From NCBI RefSeq assembly GCF_030158565.1, contig NZ_JAOASQ010000051.1, positions 1-40,191 of the forward strand: 40,191 nucleotides of DNA. Direction: 5' to 3'. The DNA is from Limnohabitans sp. Lineage in GTDB: Bacteria; Pseudomonadota; Gammaproteobacteria; Burkholderiales; Burkholderiaceae_C. The notes under the pieces were generated by a model. That model was not told the DNA's origin, made no database searches, and was given only the letters and a program-made list of their open reading frames with translations. Position 1 is the first letter of the stretch. Every line of letters starts with the position of its first letter. Both the position numbers and the translations under genes were made by a program. Shown here piece by piece: positions 24,716 through 32,224 of the stretch.

Positions 24716-25027
24716 ATGGCAGATCCAATGCGCATTCGTGCCCAAGCCTCCGGCGACAAAGCCACCGTCCGCGTGCTCATGAGCCACGAGATGGAATCCG
24801 GTCAGCGCAAAGACGCCGCCGGCAAACTGGTCCCCGCTTGGTATATCCAGGAAGTCACCGCCACTTTGAACGGCAAGCAAGTGCTGGCCGCTGAATGGGG
24901 CCCAGCCGTGTCCAAGAACCCCTTCATGCAATTTGCCATCAAGGGTGCCAAGGCGGGCGACAAAGTCGCTGTGACTTGGAAAGACAACAAGGGCGATACC
25001 CGCACAGACGAAGCGACTGTGTCCTGA
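24716..25027 (+). CDS. soxZ: Sulfur carrier partner SoxZ
   Basis: A 103-residue protein without a signal peptide, opening ADPMRIRAQASGDKATVRVLMSHEMESGQRKD. That is the SoxZ fold, with PAWYIQEVTATLNGKQVLAAEWGPAVSKNPF as its centre. It dimerises with SoxY and shapes the docking of the carrier arm to SoxB, SoxXA and SoxCD. TTAGGAG precedes the ATG. An intrinsic terminator follows the stop, so SoxYZ may be made in excess over the genes beyond. Confidence 0.96.
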   Translation: MADPMRIRAQASGDKATVRVLMSHEMESGQRKDAAGKLVPAWYIQEVTATLNGKQVLAAEWGPAVSKNPFMQFAIKGAKAGDKVAVTWKDNKGDTRTDEATVS

Positions 25028-25045
25028 TAGCATTCGCGTGCTCAA

Positions 25046-25078
25046 AGGGGTGAAGTTTTCTGGGCTTCACCCTTTTTT
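25046..25078 (+). terminator. Internal terminator between soxYZ and soxAX
   Basis: GGGTGAAG (25048-25055) pairs with CTTCACCC (25065-25072) around a nine-base loop, and six Ts follow to 25078. soxA starts 29 bases later with no room for a full promoter, so soxAX should be read mainly by readthrough. Confidence 0.82.
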
Positions 25079-25106
25079 CGTTTCAAGAATTTCAACAGAG
25101 GTGACA

Positions 25107-25910
25107 ATGATAAAAGCATCAACACTCTCCATTGCAGCGGCTTTTGCCCTGTGCGTGGTGCCGGCCACGGCCCAGAAAACCGCCAGCCAAGGCATTGACG
25201 AATACCGTGCCATGCTGCAGGACGGCAATCCCGCTGAGCTTTTTGAGGCCAAAGGTGAAGACCTCTGGAAAAAAGTTCGCGGTCCCAAAAACGCTTCTCT
25301 TGAAAAGTGCGACCTGGGCAAAGGCCCTGGCGTGGTCAAAGGGGCCTTCGTTGAGTTGCCCCGCTACTTTGCAGACACCCAGAAGATGCAAGACCTCGAG
25401 TCGCGTTTGGTGACCTGCATGGAAACCCTGCAAGGCTTCAATGCCGCCGAAATTTCAAAGACTGCATTTGGTCGTGGCGAGATGGCCAATGTCACGGCCT
25501 TGGCCACCTGGATCTCGGCCGAGTCCAAGGGCCTGCGATTCAATTTGTCACAAGCTCACCCGCAAGAAAAAACCTTCTATGAAGTGGGCAAGCGCCTGTT
25601 CTTTCAGCGCGGTGGTCCTCATGACTTTTCATGCGCATCCTGCCATGGCGAAGAAGGCAAGCGCATTCGCTTGCAAGACTTGCCCATGCTGACCAAGAAC
25701 CCGGGTGACGGCGTCGGCTTTGCCGCTTGGCCCGCCTACCGTGTGTCGAATGGTCAAATGTGGAGCATGCAATTGCGCTTGAACGACTGCTACCGCCAGC
25801 AGCGCTTTCCCTACCCCGGCTTTGCCAGCGATGCGACCGTTGCCTTGGCCACCTACTTGGGCGTGAATGCCAAGGGCGCAGCCTCAGTTGCCCCGGCCAT
25901 CAAGCGTTGA
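25107..25910 (+). CDS. soxA: Thiosulfate-carrier conjugating cytochrome SoxA
   Basis: A 267-residue exported cytochrome. The signal peptide is MIKASTLSIAAAFALCVVPATAQ. It has one CXXCH, CASCH at 176-180, and a further Cys228 in LNDCYRQQRFPYPG, the family's active-site ligand that carries a persulfide. Cys68 and Cys104 stand where the first heme domain of diheme SoxA has been lost, and they probably form a disulfide. It is therefore a monoheme SoxA. With SoxX it joins thiosulfate to the Cys of SoxY. The ATG at 25107 follows AGAGGTGAC. soxX starts 14 bases after its stop. Confidence 0.95.
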   Translation: MIKASTLSIAAAFALCVVPATAQKTASQGIDEYRAMLQDGNPAELFEAKGEDLWKKVRGPKNASLEKCDLGKGPGVVKGAFVELPRYFADTQKMQDLESRLVTCMETLQGFNAAEISKTAFGRGEMANVTALATWISAESKGLRFNLSQAHPQEKTFYEVGKRLFFQRGGPHDFSCASCHGEEGKRIRLQDLPMLTKNPGDGVGFAAWPAYRVSNGQMWSMQLRLNDCYRQQRFPYPGFASDATVALATYLGVNAKGAASVAPAIKR

Positions 25911-25924
25911 AACAGGAGACCTTC

Positions 25925-26581
25925 ATGAACAAAAAGACCCAACTCGTTTTGGCCAGCGTGGCTGCCGCTTTGGTGGCCGCAGGTTGCGCATCCGGTCCTT
26001 CCTTGGCTGAGCTGAACACGTTGACAGACAAAATCGTGAAAGCTTCTTTCCGTGACCAAAGTCATGTGAAAGTCGAACGCATCACGGCCACCGACGAGAC
26101 CAACCGCGCTTGCAGTGATGCCGATGTGGCGGGCAAGCCACTGGACGAAAAAACGGCCAAGGCCATTGAAGAGATGAATCTGAAAGCCATCAAGTGGCCC
26201 TCGGACGGCAAGTTCATCGGTGACTGGAAAGAGGGCGAAAAAATCGCCCAAAGCGGTCGCGGCCTGACCTGGACAGACAAAGCAGACGACGTGAATGGTG
26301 GCAACTGCTACAACTGCCATCAAATCAGCAAGGAAGAGATTTCCTTCGGTACGATTGGTCCGAGCCTCTACAACTACGGCAAGATCCGTGGCGTGACCGA
26401 CCCCAACAGCCCTGCCACCAAAGCCATCGTGGAATACACCTGGGGCAAGATCTGGAACGCCAAGGCCTACAACGCCTGTTCCAACATGCCTCGCGCAGGT
26501 CACATGGGCATCTTGGATGAGACACAGGTTCGCCACATTGTCGGCTTGTTGCTCGATCCCAAATCACCCGTCAACCAGTGA
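25925..26581 (+). CDS. soxX: SoxX cytochrome, probable lipoprotein form
   Basis: A 218-residue monoheme cytochrome with CYNCH at 128-132. The axial Met is likely in NMPRAG (Met188), and the family end DETQVRHIVGLLLDPKSPVN is present. It pairs with SoxA. Odd: the leader MNKKTQLVLASVAAALVAAGC ends in a good lipobox (VAAGC, Cys21), and about 100 residues precede the heme domain, so this is a long SoxX that may be membrane anchored. Classical SoxX is a soluble periplasmic protein. The ATG at 25925 has AGGAG upstream. A terminator lies directly after the stop. Confidence 0.93.
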   Translation: MNKKTQLVLASVAAALVAAGCASGPSLAELNTLTDKIVKASFRDQSHVKVERITATDETNRACSDADVAGKPLDEKTAKAIEEMNLKAIKWPSDGKFIGDWKEGEKIAQSGRGLTWTDKADDVNGGNCYNCHQISKEEISFGTIGPSLYNYGKIRGVTDPNSPATKAIVEYTWGKIWNAKAYNACSNMPRAGHMGILDETQVRHIVGLLLDPKSPVNQ

Positions 26582-26588
26582 CGCCTTG

Positions 26589-26614
26589 AAAACCCGGCAC
26601 GTCCGGGTTTTTTT
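26589..26614 (+). terminator. Internal terminator between soxX and soxB
   Basis: AAAACCCGG (26589-26597) pairs perfectly with CCGGGTTTT (26603-26611) around CACGT, and the T run continues to 26614. soxB begins 27 bases later. This is the second terminator inside the sox gene run. Confidence 0.88.
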
Positions 26615-26641
26615 GCTTCCAATACATCAGTGAGTGCAAAT

Positions 26642-28378
26642 ATGAACCTGACCAAACGCGAATTTATCCAAGTGATGGGCGCCGGCACCATGGCCGGCAT
26701 GAGCATGGGCAAGTTTTCAGAAGCCAGTGCCGCAACGGCAGCCAACGGCCTTTATGACATCCCCAAATTCGGCAATGTGTCTTTCTTGCACATGACCGAT
26801 TGCCACGCGCAGCTCAAGCCCATTTATTTCCGTGAGCCCAGCATCAACATGGGCATTGGCTCCATGCAGGGCAATTTGCCGCATTTGGTGGGGGAGCACT
26901 TGCTCAAAGTGGCCAAGATCCGCCCAGGTTCAGCCGAGGCGCACGCGCTGACGTATCTGGACTACGAAAAAGCTGCCAACCGCTACGGCAAGGTCGGCGG
27001 TTTCGCGCACCTAGCCACGCTGGTCAAGCGCATGAAGGCCAGCCGTCCAGGCGCATTGTTGCTGGACGGTGGTGACACCTGGCAAGGCTCGGGCACCTGT
27101 TTGTGGACCAACGGCCAAGACATGGTCGACGCCTGCAAGTTGCTGGGCGTGGACGTCATGACCGGCCACTGGGAGTTCACGCTGGGCATGGAGCGTGTCA
27201 AAGAAATCGTCGAGAAAGACTTTGCGGGCAAGGTGGACTTTGTCGCGCAAAACATCAAGACCAACGACTTTGGCGACCCGGTCTTCAAGCCCTATGTGAT
27301 CCGTGAGATCAATGGCGTGCCTTGCGCCATCATCGGCCAGGCTTTCCCTTACACGCCGATTGCCAACCCCCGCTACATGGTGGCCGACTGGGCCTTTGGC
27401 ATCCAGGACGACAACATGCAAAAGATGGTGGACGAAGCCCGCGGCAAAGGTGCGCAGGTCGTCGTCGTCATCAGCCACAACGGCATGGACGTGGACTTGA
27501 AAATGGCCAGCCGCGTGAGCGGCATCGACGCCATCATGGGCGGTCACACACACGACGGTATGCCTGTGGCCACCTTGGTGTCCAACAAAGGCGGCAAAAC
27601 CATCGTCACCAATGCAGGCTCCAATGGCAAGTTCCTGGGGGTGCTCGACTTCGATGTCAAAGACAAAAAGGTCAGCGATTTCCGCTACAAGCTGTTGCCC
27701 GTGTTCTCGAACATGCTGCCCGCCGACAAAGAGATGGACGCCCTGATCACCAAGATCCGCGCACCCTATGAAGCCAAGCTGTCCGAAAAGCTGGGCATCT
27801 CGGAAGGCTTGCTCTACCGCCGTGGCAACTTCAATGGCACGGGCGACCAATTGCTGGTCGATGCTTTGCTGGATGTGCAAGGCGCCGAGATCGCGTTCTC
27901 GCCAGGCTTTCGCTGGGGCACATCGCTCTTGCCGGGTCAGGCCATCACACGCGAGTGGCTGCTCGACATGACGGCCACCACTTACTCGTACGCCACCGTG
28001 ACCGAGATGACCGGCGAGACCATCAAGACCGTCCTCGAAGACGTGTGCGACAACCTCTTCAACCCCGACCCTTACTACCAACAAGGTGGCGACATGGTGC
28101 GCGTAGGTGGCTTGAGCTACAGCTGCAACCCGCTGGGCAAGATGGGTACACGGATTGGCGACATGCGCCTGAATGGGCAATTGATCGACGCGGGCAAAAA
28201 ATACAAGGTGGCCGGTTGGGCGCCAGTGGCCGAAGAAGCCCGCAACCAAGGCAACAAGCAAGTGTGGGAAGTCGTGGAGACTTGGCTCAAGACGCAGCCC
28301 GGTGGCCGTGTCAAGCCGCGCAAGCTCAATGCGCCCAAGATCACAGGTGGCTTGCCCAATCAGGGCTACGTGGCCTGA
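26642..28378 (+). CDS. soxB: S-sulfosulfanyl-L-cysteine sulfohydrolase SoxB
   Basis: A 578-residue di-manganese hydrolase of the 5'-nucleotidase superfamily. An N-terminal leader with KREFIQVMGAGTMAG may be a Tat signal with a Lys-Arg pair. Metal motifs follow: LHMTDCHAQLKP (Asp53, His55), LLDGGDTWQGSG, TGHWEFTLG, VISHNGMDVD and MGGHTHDG. The C-terminal domain carries PDPYYQQGGDMVRVGGLSY. It hydrolyses the terminal sulfonate from SoxY-bound thiosulfate, giving sulfate. The ATG at 26642 is preferred; a GTG at 26630 is in frame. No clear ribosome site is visible, which may mean weak translation. A perfect hairpin lies after the stop. Confidence 0.95.
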   Translation: MNLTKREFIQVMGAGTMAGMSMGKFSEASAATAANGLYDIPKFGNVSFLHMTDCHAQLKPIYFREPSINMGIGSMQGNLPHLVGEHLLKVAKIRPGSAEAHALTYLDYEKAANRYGKVGGFAHLATLVKRMKASRPGALLLDGGDTWQGSGTCLWTNGQDMVDACKLLGVDVMTGHWEFTLGMERVKEIVEKDFAGKVDFVAQNIKTNDFGDPVFKPYVIREINGVPCAIIGQAFPYTPIANPRYMVADWAFGIQDDNMQKMVDEARGKGAQVVVVISHNGMDVDLKMASRVSGIDAIMGGHTHDGMPVATLVSNKGGKTIVTNAGSNGKFLGVLDFDVKDKKVSDFRYKLLPVFSNMLPADKEMDALITKIRAPYEAKLSEKLGISEGLLYRRGNFNGTGDQLLVDALLDVQGAEIAFSPGFRWGTSLLPGQAITREWLLDMTATTYSYATVTEMTGETIKTVLEDVCDNLFNPDPYYQQGGDMVRVGGLSYSCNPLGKMGTRIGDMRLNGQLIDAGKKYKVAGWAPVAEEARNQGNKQVWEVVETWLKTQPGGRVKPRKLNAPKITGGLPNQGYVA

Positions 28379-28393
28379 TGGGGAGATGCAGGG

Positions 28394-28424
28394 AGTTGAT
28401 CTGCAACCGGTTTGCAGATCAACT
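28394..28424. other. Perfect 13-base-arm inverted repeat after soxB
   Basis: AGTTGATCTGCAA (28394-28406), spacer CCGGT, TTGCAGATCAACT (28412-28424), 15 bases after the soxB stop and 22 before the next ATG. No T run follows. It is the third long hairpin without a T tract in the island. Confidence 0.62.
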
Positions 28425-28446
28425 TGGCTTTGAAAGGTGATGACGC

Positions 28447-29445
28447 ATGAAACGTAGACATATGTTGGCCGCCAGTGCTGTGTGCGCTGGGGTAGCACTT
28501 TGGCCAGAAGCCCGTTTGTTGGCGCAACAAGCACAGGACTTCATCGAAGGCCCGCCGGTCGGTGATATCCCAGCCAAGCAATTGTCAGCACATGTCTGGA
28601 TGATCTTTTCGCCGGATGGTTTTCCCACCCCGGAAAACCGCGGCATGATGTCCAACGTCATCTTCGTGGTGACCTCTGCGGGCGTGGTCGTGATCGACTC
28701 AGGCGCCTCACTGCAAATCGGACAGATGGCCATCCGCATGATCCGAAAAGTGACCGATAAGCCGGTCGTTGCGGTGTTCAACAGCCACTACCATGGCGAT
28801 CACTGGCTGGGTAACCACGCCTTTGTCAAAGCCTATGGCCAACAGTTGCCGATCTATGCCCTGCAAAGCACGATCGACAAGCTCAAGGGGGCAGAAGGCA
28901 ACCTTTGGCGCGGCCTCATGGAACGGTGGACCAACCAGTCCACCTTGGGCACCGAAGTGGTCTTGCCCAACACAGCCGTCAAGCATGGCCAGGTTATCCA
29001 GATAGGTGATGTGACATTCCGCATGCACCATTACGGTAACGCCCACACGCCATCTGACCTGTGTGTGGAGGTGGTGCAAGACAAGCTCACGGCCGTGGGC
29101 GACATCGCCATGGCCAACCGCATCGCCAACATGGACGAGGGCTCTTATCCGGGCACATTCAAGTACTACCAAGCCCTCACGGCGGCAACGGGCGATCAGC
29201 TCTGGGTGCCGGGCCATGGCCAAGGCAGTCAAGATTTGCTCAAGACCTATGGCGAGTTCATGGCGGGCATCTGGGAGCCGTGTCTGCAAGCGGTCAAGGA
29301 CGGCAAGTCGGAGTCAGAGGCGCGCAGCATGGTGCTCAAAGACGTGCGTGTGACATCCCGTGCCAAGACCATGCAGGGCTTTGAAGGCAACATCGGCAAA
29401 TACATCAGCCTGGCTTACCTGGAAGCAGAAAAAGAAGCGTTCTGA
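28447..29445 (+). CDS. Exported metallo-beta-lactamase-fold hydrolase (SoxH-like)
   Basis: A 332-residue protein with a leader MKRRHMLAASAVCAGVALWPEARLLAQ (possible twin-arginine signal). The metal motif is SHYHGDHWLGN (His114, His116, Asp118, His119), and further ligands lie in GNAHTPSDLCVE and WVPGHGQG. This is the SoxH/quinoprotein-relay-like group of the superfamily, often found downstream of soxB. SoxH itself is not essential for thiosulfate oxidation in Paracoccus and its substrate is unknown; a glutathione persulfide or thioester-like substrate is possible. The DUF4395-like membrane protein follows after 23 bases. Confidence 0.88.
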   Translation: MKRRHMLAASAVCAGVALWPEARLLAQQAQDFIEGPPVGDIPAKQLSAHVWMIFSPDGFPTPENRGMMSNVIFVVTSAGVVVIDSGASLQIGQMAIRMIRKVTDKPVVAVFNSHYHGDHWLGNHAFVKAYGQQLPIYALQSTIDKLKGAEGNLWRGLMERWTNQSTLGTEVVLPNTAVKHGQVIQIGDVTFRMHHYGNAHTPSDLCVEVVQDKLTAVGDIAMANRIANMDEGSYPGTFKYYQALTAATGDQLWVPGHGQGSQDLLKTYGEFMAGIWEPCLQAVKDGKSESEARSMVLKDVRVTSRAKTMQGFEGNIGKYISLAYLEAEKEAF

Positions 29446-29468
29446 TTTTTCATAAAAAGGGGAGACAA

Positions 29469-30191
29469 ATGGCAGATACGAATGGCATGACAGCAGGCAA
29501 TGCCTGGTCCTTGCTTTGGTTCAGAAGCCGTGACGATGTCACGCCTTTCATCAACGACACCGCCGTGCGCATCCGTGCCGGCATCATGCTGGCCATTCCG
29601 ATCTTCATGGCTTTCACGCTGTGGGACATCGTGTACGGCAGCCGCTGGATCGTGACTGGCGAGGTGATCAAAGACAGCTTCGAGCTCGACTTTGACAACC
29701 GCATTCTTTACATGGTCGAGGCCGTGCGCAGAACCTATGACTACACCGTTCAGACATGGCTGCTGTTTTATGCCTTGTTTGAAATGCTGGCCGGCATGAG
29801 TGTCAAAACGGCTTATCTGTCGCCCACCATCTGGCTGTCCACATTTCTGGCCCGTCGTGCACGCCCCGTGTGGAAACCTCTGGCACCCAAAAGATTTGCA
29901 TGGACCATTGGCGCGACCATGATCAGTTTTTGTTTGGTGTTTTTTCACCCTGAAAAATTTGCCGCGGCCATCAACTTCGTTTTCCGAAGCAATGTGTTGC
30001 CTACCACCGAGCAGTATTTGGCACGCTGGCTGCCCCTGGTGATGGTTTGGGTGTGCCTGGGCTTCATGTGGCTAGAGGCTGTGCTGGGCTATTGCCTAGG
30101 CTGTGAAGTTCACGCCTTGCTGGTGAAGCTGGGCGTTTTTCAGGACGAGTGCGAAGCCTGCAACAACCTGGACTTCGGACCGCCGCGTTGA
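29469..30191 (+). CDS. DUF4395-like membrane protein with two CXXC motifs
   Basis: A 240-residue inner-membrane protein with about five hydrophobic segments. The second half resembles DUF4395: RPVWKPLAPKRFAWTIGATMISF, then WLEAVLGYCLGCEVHALLVKLGV. CLGC lies at 209-212 at the membrane edge, and a second pair, CEAC at 228-231, lies in the C-terminal tail. The first 110 residues (FINDTAVRIRAGIMLAIPIFM..., DNRILYMVEAVRRTYDYTV) are longer than the usual domain and I do not recognise them. DUF4395 proteins occur beside rhodanese and thioredoxin genes, so a role in moving reducing power or sulfur across the membrane is possible. GGGGAG precedes the ATG. Confidence 0.78.
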   Translation: MADTNGMTAGNAWSLLWFRSRDDVTPFINDTAVRIRAGIMLAIPIFMAFTLWDIVYGSRWIVTGEVIKDSFELDFDNRILYMVEAVRRTYDYTVQTWLLFYALFEMLAGMSVKTAYLSPTIWLSTFLARRARPVWKPLAPKRFAWTIGATMISFCLVFFHPEKFAAAINFVFRSNVLPTTEQYLARWLPLVMVWVCLGFMWLEAVLGYCLGCEVHALLVKLGVFQDECEACNNLDFGPPR

Positions 30192-30235
30192 TGCGATGCA
30201 ACGCCAGCCCGATTGGCTGGCGTTATGGGCCCTGT

Positions 30236-30583
30236 TCAGCCCATGAAATTGCGCCAAGCCCCGATGTTGTGCACTTTGGCGTAACCGTTTTTCTTCAACA
30301 CCAATTTGGCCATCCCGCTGCGACTGCCGCTGGCACAGCCCACCACCACTGGGCCTGTGCGCGGGACTTCAGCCAAACGAGAGCCCAATTCGTGGAGCGG
30401 AATGTTGATGGTGCCAGGCGCATTGCCCGAGGCAAACTCCGAGGCAGACCGCACATCCACCAAGGTGGCGCCTTCTTGTTTGAGTTGAGGCAACAAACGC
30501 ATCACACGTCTGGCATTCCACCATTTGTAGCCCAGCCAAAGGGCCAGCGCCAACATGGGCCAATAGTTTTTCAACGCATCCAT
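30236..30583 (-). CDS. Membrane-anchored rhodanese
   Basis: A 115-residue protein. Residues 5-22 (KNYWPMLALALWLGYKWW) form a single membrane anchor and the rest is a rhodanese domain: TLVDVRSASEFASGNAPGTINIPLHEL, then active-site loop VGCASGSRSGMAKL, then IGAWRNFMG. The topology cannot be fixed from sequence alone. It is the last gene of a minus-strand pair with the rhodanese at 30599, 15 bases apart, convergent with the DUF4395-like gene. Confidence 0.87.
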   Translation of the reverse strand: MDALKNYWPMLALALWLGYKWWNARRVMRLLPQLKQEGATLVDVRSASEFASGNAPGTINIPLHELGSRLAEVPRTGPVVVGCASGSRSGMAKLVLKKNGYAKVHNIGAWRNFMG

Positions 30584-30598
30584 GGTCTTCTCCTGGGT

Positions 30599-30985
30599 TC
30601 AGGGTTGTGGGGCCACCAAGGGCCATCCTTTGGCTGCCCATTGGCTCATCCCGCCTTCTACATAGCGGATGTTTTGATAGCCGCGTTTTTTCAGTTCGGT
30701 GAGTGTGGCTTTCGAGCGATTTTGGGTGTTACAAATCAACAGGACAGGCTTGTCCGTCGTTTGTGGGATCAAGTTCAGTTTGCGCGAGAGCTCGCTCATG
30801 GGCAGCAGCACAGCACCCTGGGCGACACCCGTGCGGTGCTCGGGTGATTCCCGAATGTCGATCAGGGTGATCTTTCCCGCTTCGTGATCAGTGCGTGCTT
30901 GCTCCAGTGAAACTTTGTCCACATCGCTGGCCGATGAACACGCGGTGAGGACCGCCATCACAATAAGGAGAAGAAGTTTTTGCAT
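30599..30985 (-). CDS. Rhodanese lipoprotein
   Basis: A 128-residue protein with a short lipoprotein signal: MQKLLLLIVMAVLTAC, mature Cys16. The rhodanese domain has ITLIDIRESPEHRTGVAQGAVLLPMSEL, active-site loop LICNTQNRSKATL and YVEGGMSQWAAKGWPL. Being anchored at a membrane facing the periplasm, it could accept sulfur from SoxY or FccB products. The ATG at 30985 has AAGGAG upstream; a longer frame reaching 31120 has no signal peptide at its start and is rejected. Its promoter region carries the inverted repeat at 31010 and it is probably co-transcribed with the rhodanese at 30236. Confidence 0.87.
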   Translation of the reverse strand: MQKLLLLIVMAVLTACSSASDVDKVSLEQARTDHEAGKITLIDIRESPEHRTGVAQGAVLLPMSELSRKLNLIPQTTDKPVLLICNTQNRSKATLTELKKRGYQNIRYVEGGMSQWAAKGWPLVAPQP

Positions 30986-31009
30986 CGCTGTATCAGTTCC
31001 TGTGGGATT

Positions 31010-31031
31010 AATATAAGCGATTGTAGATATA
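31010..31031. promoter_or_regulatory. Inverted repeat AATAT-N12-ATATA, site D
   Basis: AATAT (31010-31014) and ATATA (31027-31031) sit 12 bases apart, 25 bases upstream of the rhodanese lipoprotein start at 30985. The inner arm bases are not paired, so this is the weakest of the four sites. The rest of 31032-31190 shows no gene. Confidence 0.42.
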
Positions 31032-31190
31032 TTGGGATTCTGTGTCGGGCCAGCGCAGCGCAATTGGCTTGAACTCTTTGAGCGATGTTTGACCCTCACA
31101 AGGAAGGAAACAAACTGCACAACCAGCTACAACTCGACGTTTAAGCAGTACGAGACTGTCTGCAATTAAAAGCTGAAAAAGTTGACGCTT

Positions 31191-31910
31191 TCAAATGACC
31201 AGCTTGACTGGGATAGGGTCGTAGCTAGAAGGCATTTCACCCCCTGTTAATAGCTTGGTGTTTTCACCCGAATTCGGCTTTAGCTCCCCCCTGCGGCGCA
31301 GACTACTCCGCACGGTTTGGTAGTTGCACTTGAGAAGGTCACCAACTTTGCGCCATGAGCAGCCATTTGCCCGAAGTTCGATGGCTTGATTCAGCTGTTC
31401 ATCTGTGAGTTTCCTAGGCTTTGAGGGACGGTGTCCAGAAGTGAATGGCTTTGCAGGTCTGAGATTAGCAAGACTCTTGGGATTCATCTTGCGTTTCTTC
31501 CTGTCACGCCCTCTTTGAAGCAATGCTTCCAGCATGGAAATCAGCTCTTCGGTACTGAGGCGTTTGGGAAGGTCCGACCATACGATCTGCCTGCTTGTCA
31601 CCGGATCATTGGATTCAGCTGTTCGCTTGAACTTAGCTCTGTAGATGTTTTTGTAGTTGGACTGGAAGCCTTCGAGGTCGAATTTATCCGCGTAATAGAT
31701 GCCGTCGATGATGTCGATCCGCTTAGGCTTGTGCAGGTCAATGCATACGATTGGGGAATTGTTGGAATAGCCGTGCCTGCTGATGCCAGCATTGAAGCCA
31801 GTGTGGACATCGGCCCGATCTCCCAGGGCTTCGGCATTGCCGTGCAGATGACCATCAACCTGCCGGGGCTGGACCGTGCGGTGGCGCAGGACTTGGTGGA
31901 TACAGCGCAC
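31191..31910 (-). CDS. Helix-turn-helix protein of unknown function, 5' end fused into ohr
   Basis: The frame encodes up to 239 residues, but about the first 45 are antisense to the ohr remnant and are unlikely to be real. The believable part starts near 31770 (YSNNSPIVCIDLHKPKRIDIIDGIYYADKF...). It has a Lys/Arg-rich middle (LQRGRDRKKRKMNPKSL) and a C-terminal helix-turn-helix (KLTDEQLNQAIELRANGCSWRKVGDLLKCNYQTVRSSLRRRG) like those of resolvases and phage DNA-binding proteins. No in-frame ATG lies just inside the believable part, so the gene is probably cut at its 5' end. Base composition is AT-richer than both sides, which suggests a transferred piece. I do not recognise the family. Confidence 0.5.
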   Translation of the reverse strand: MRCIHQVLRHRTVQPRQVDGHLHGNAEALGDRADVHTGFNAGISRHGYSNNSPIVCIDLHKPKRIDIIDGIYYADKFDLEGFQSNYKNIYRAKFKRTAESNDPVTSRQIVWSDLPKRLSTEELISMLEALLQRGRDRKKRKMNPKSLANLRPAKPFTSGHRPSKPRKLTDEQLNQAIELRANGCSWRKVGDLLKCNYQTVRSSLRRRGELKPNSGENTKLLTGGEMPSSYDPIPVKLVI

Positions 31911-31973
31911 CAGGTGTGCCCGTATTCGAACGCGACGCGCGGCAACATCGTGGTCGATCTGACCTTAGGGTGA
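31773..31973 (+). pseudogene. ohr: Truncated organic hydroperoxide resistance gene (Ohr/OsmC family), C-terminal half only
   Basis: From Val at 31773 the plus frame gives 66 residues of Ohr: VPADASIEASVDIGPISQGFG, then INLPGLDRAVAQDLVDTAHQVCPYSNATRGNIVVDL, then stop. The peroxidatic partner region AHQVCPYSNATRGN with the second catalytic Cys is intact. The N-terminal half with the first Cys is gone, and the upstream bases read instead as the helix-turn-helix gene on the other strand. A deletion or insertion removed the start. The product cannot be active. Confidence 0.82.
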
Positions 31974-32224
31974 TCTGCCGATCCTCAGGCGTGCACTGAG
32001 CAAGGAGTACCGTGCCTTGAGTCGCTGTTCGCCCCAGAACGGACTTCCAGGACGAGCATGCCGGCGACCGCTTCTGGCCGGTAGCAGCCAGCAGGTCTGA
32101 GCCAACGATAGTTCCCGTTGCGACGCCGATATCCTCAGCTGCCAGCCTGTGGCCTGTCGGTATGCGTTAAGAACCAAGGGACCGCAGAGGTCCCCCGCGT
32201 CAGCCCTCCGCTGCGTTCAAGCCA
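31974..32224. other. Gene-free stretch between the ohr remnant and dacA
   Basis: About 250 bases with no supported gene. The only structure noted is a hairpin near 32178 (GGGACC, five bases, GGTCCC). The base composition changes across it toward the GC-rich block on the right. Confidence 0.5.

Noticed and set aside
27011..28534. 507-codon minus-strand frame
   Set aside because: Antisense to soxB; no motif and no ribosome site.
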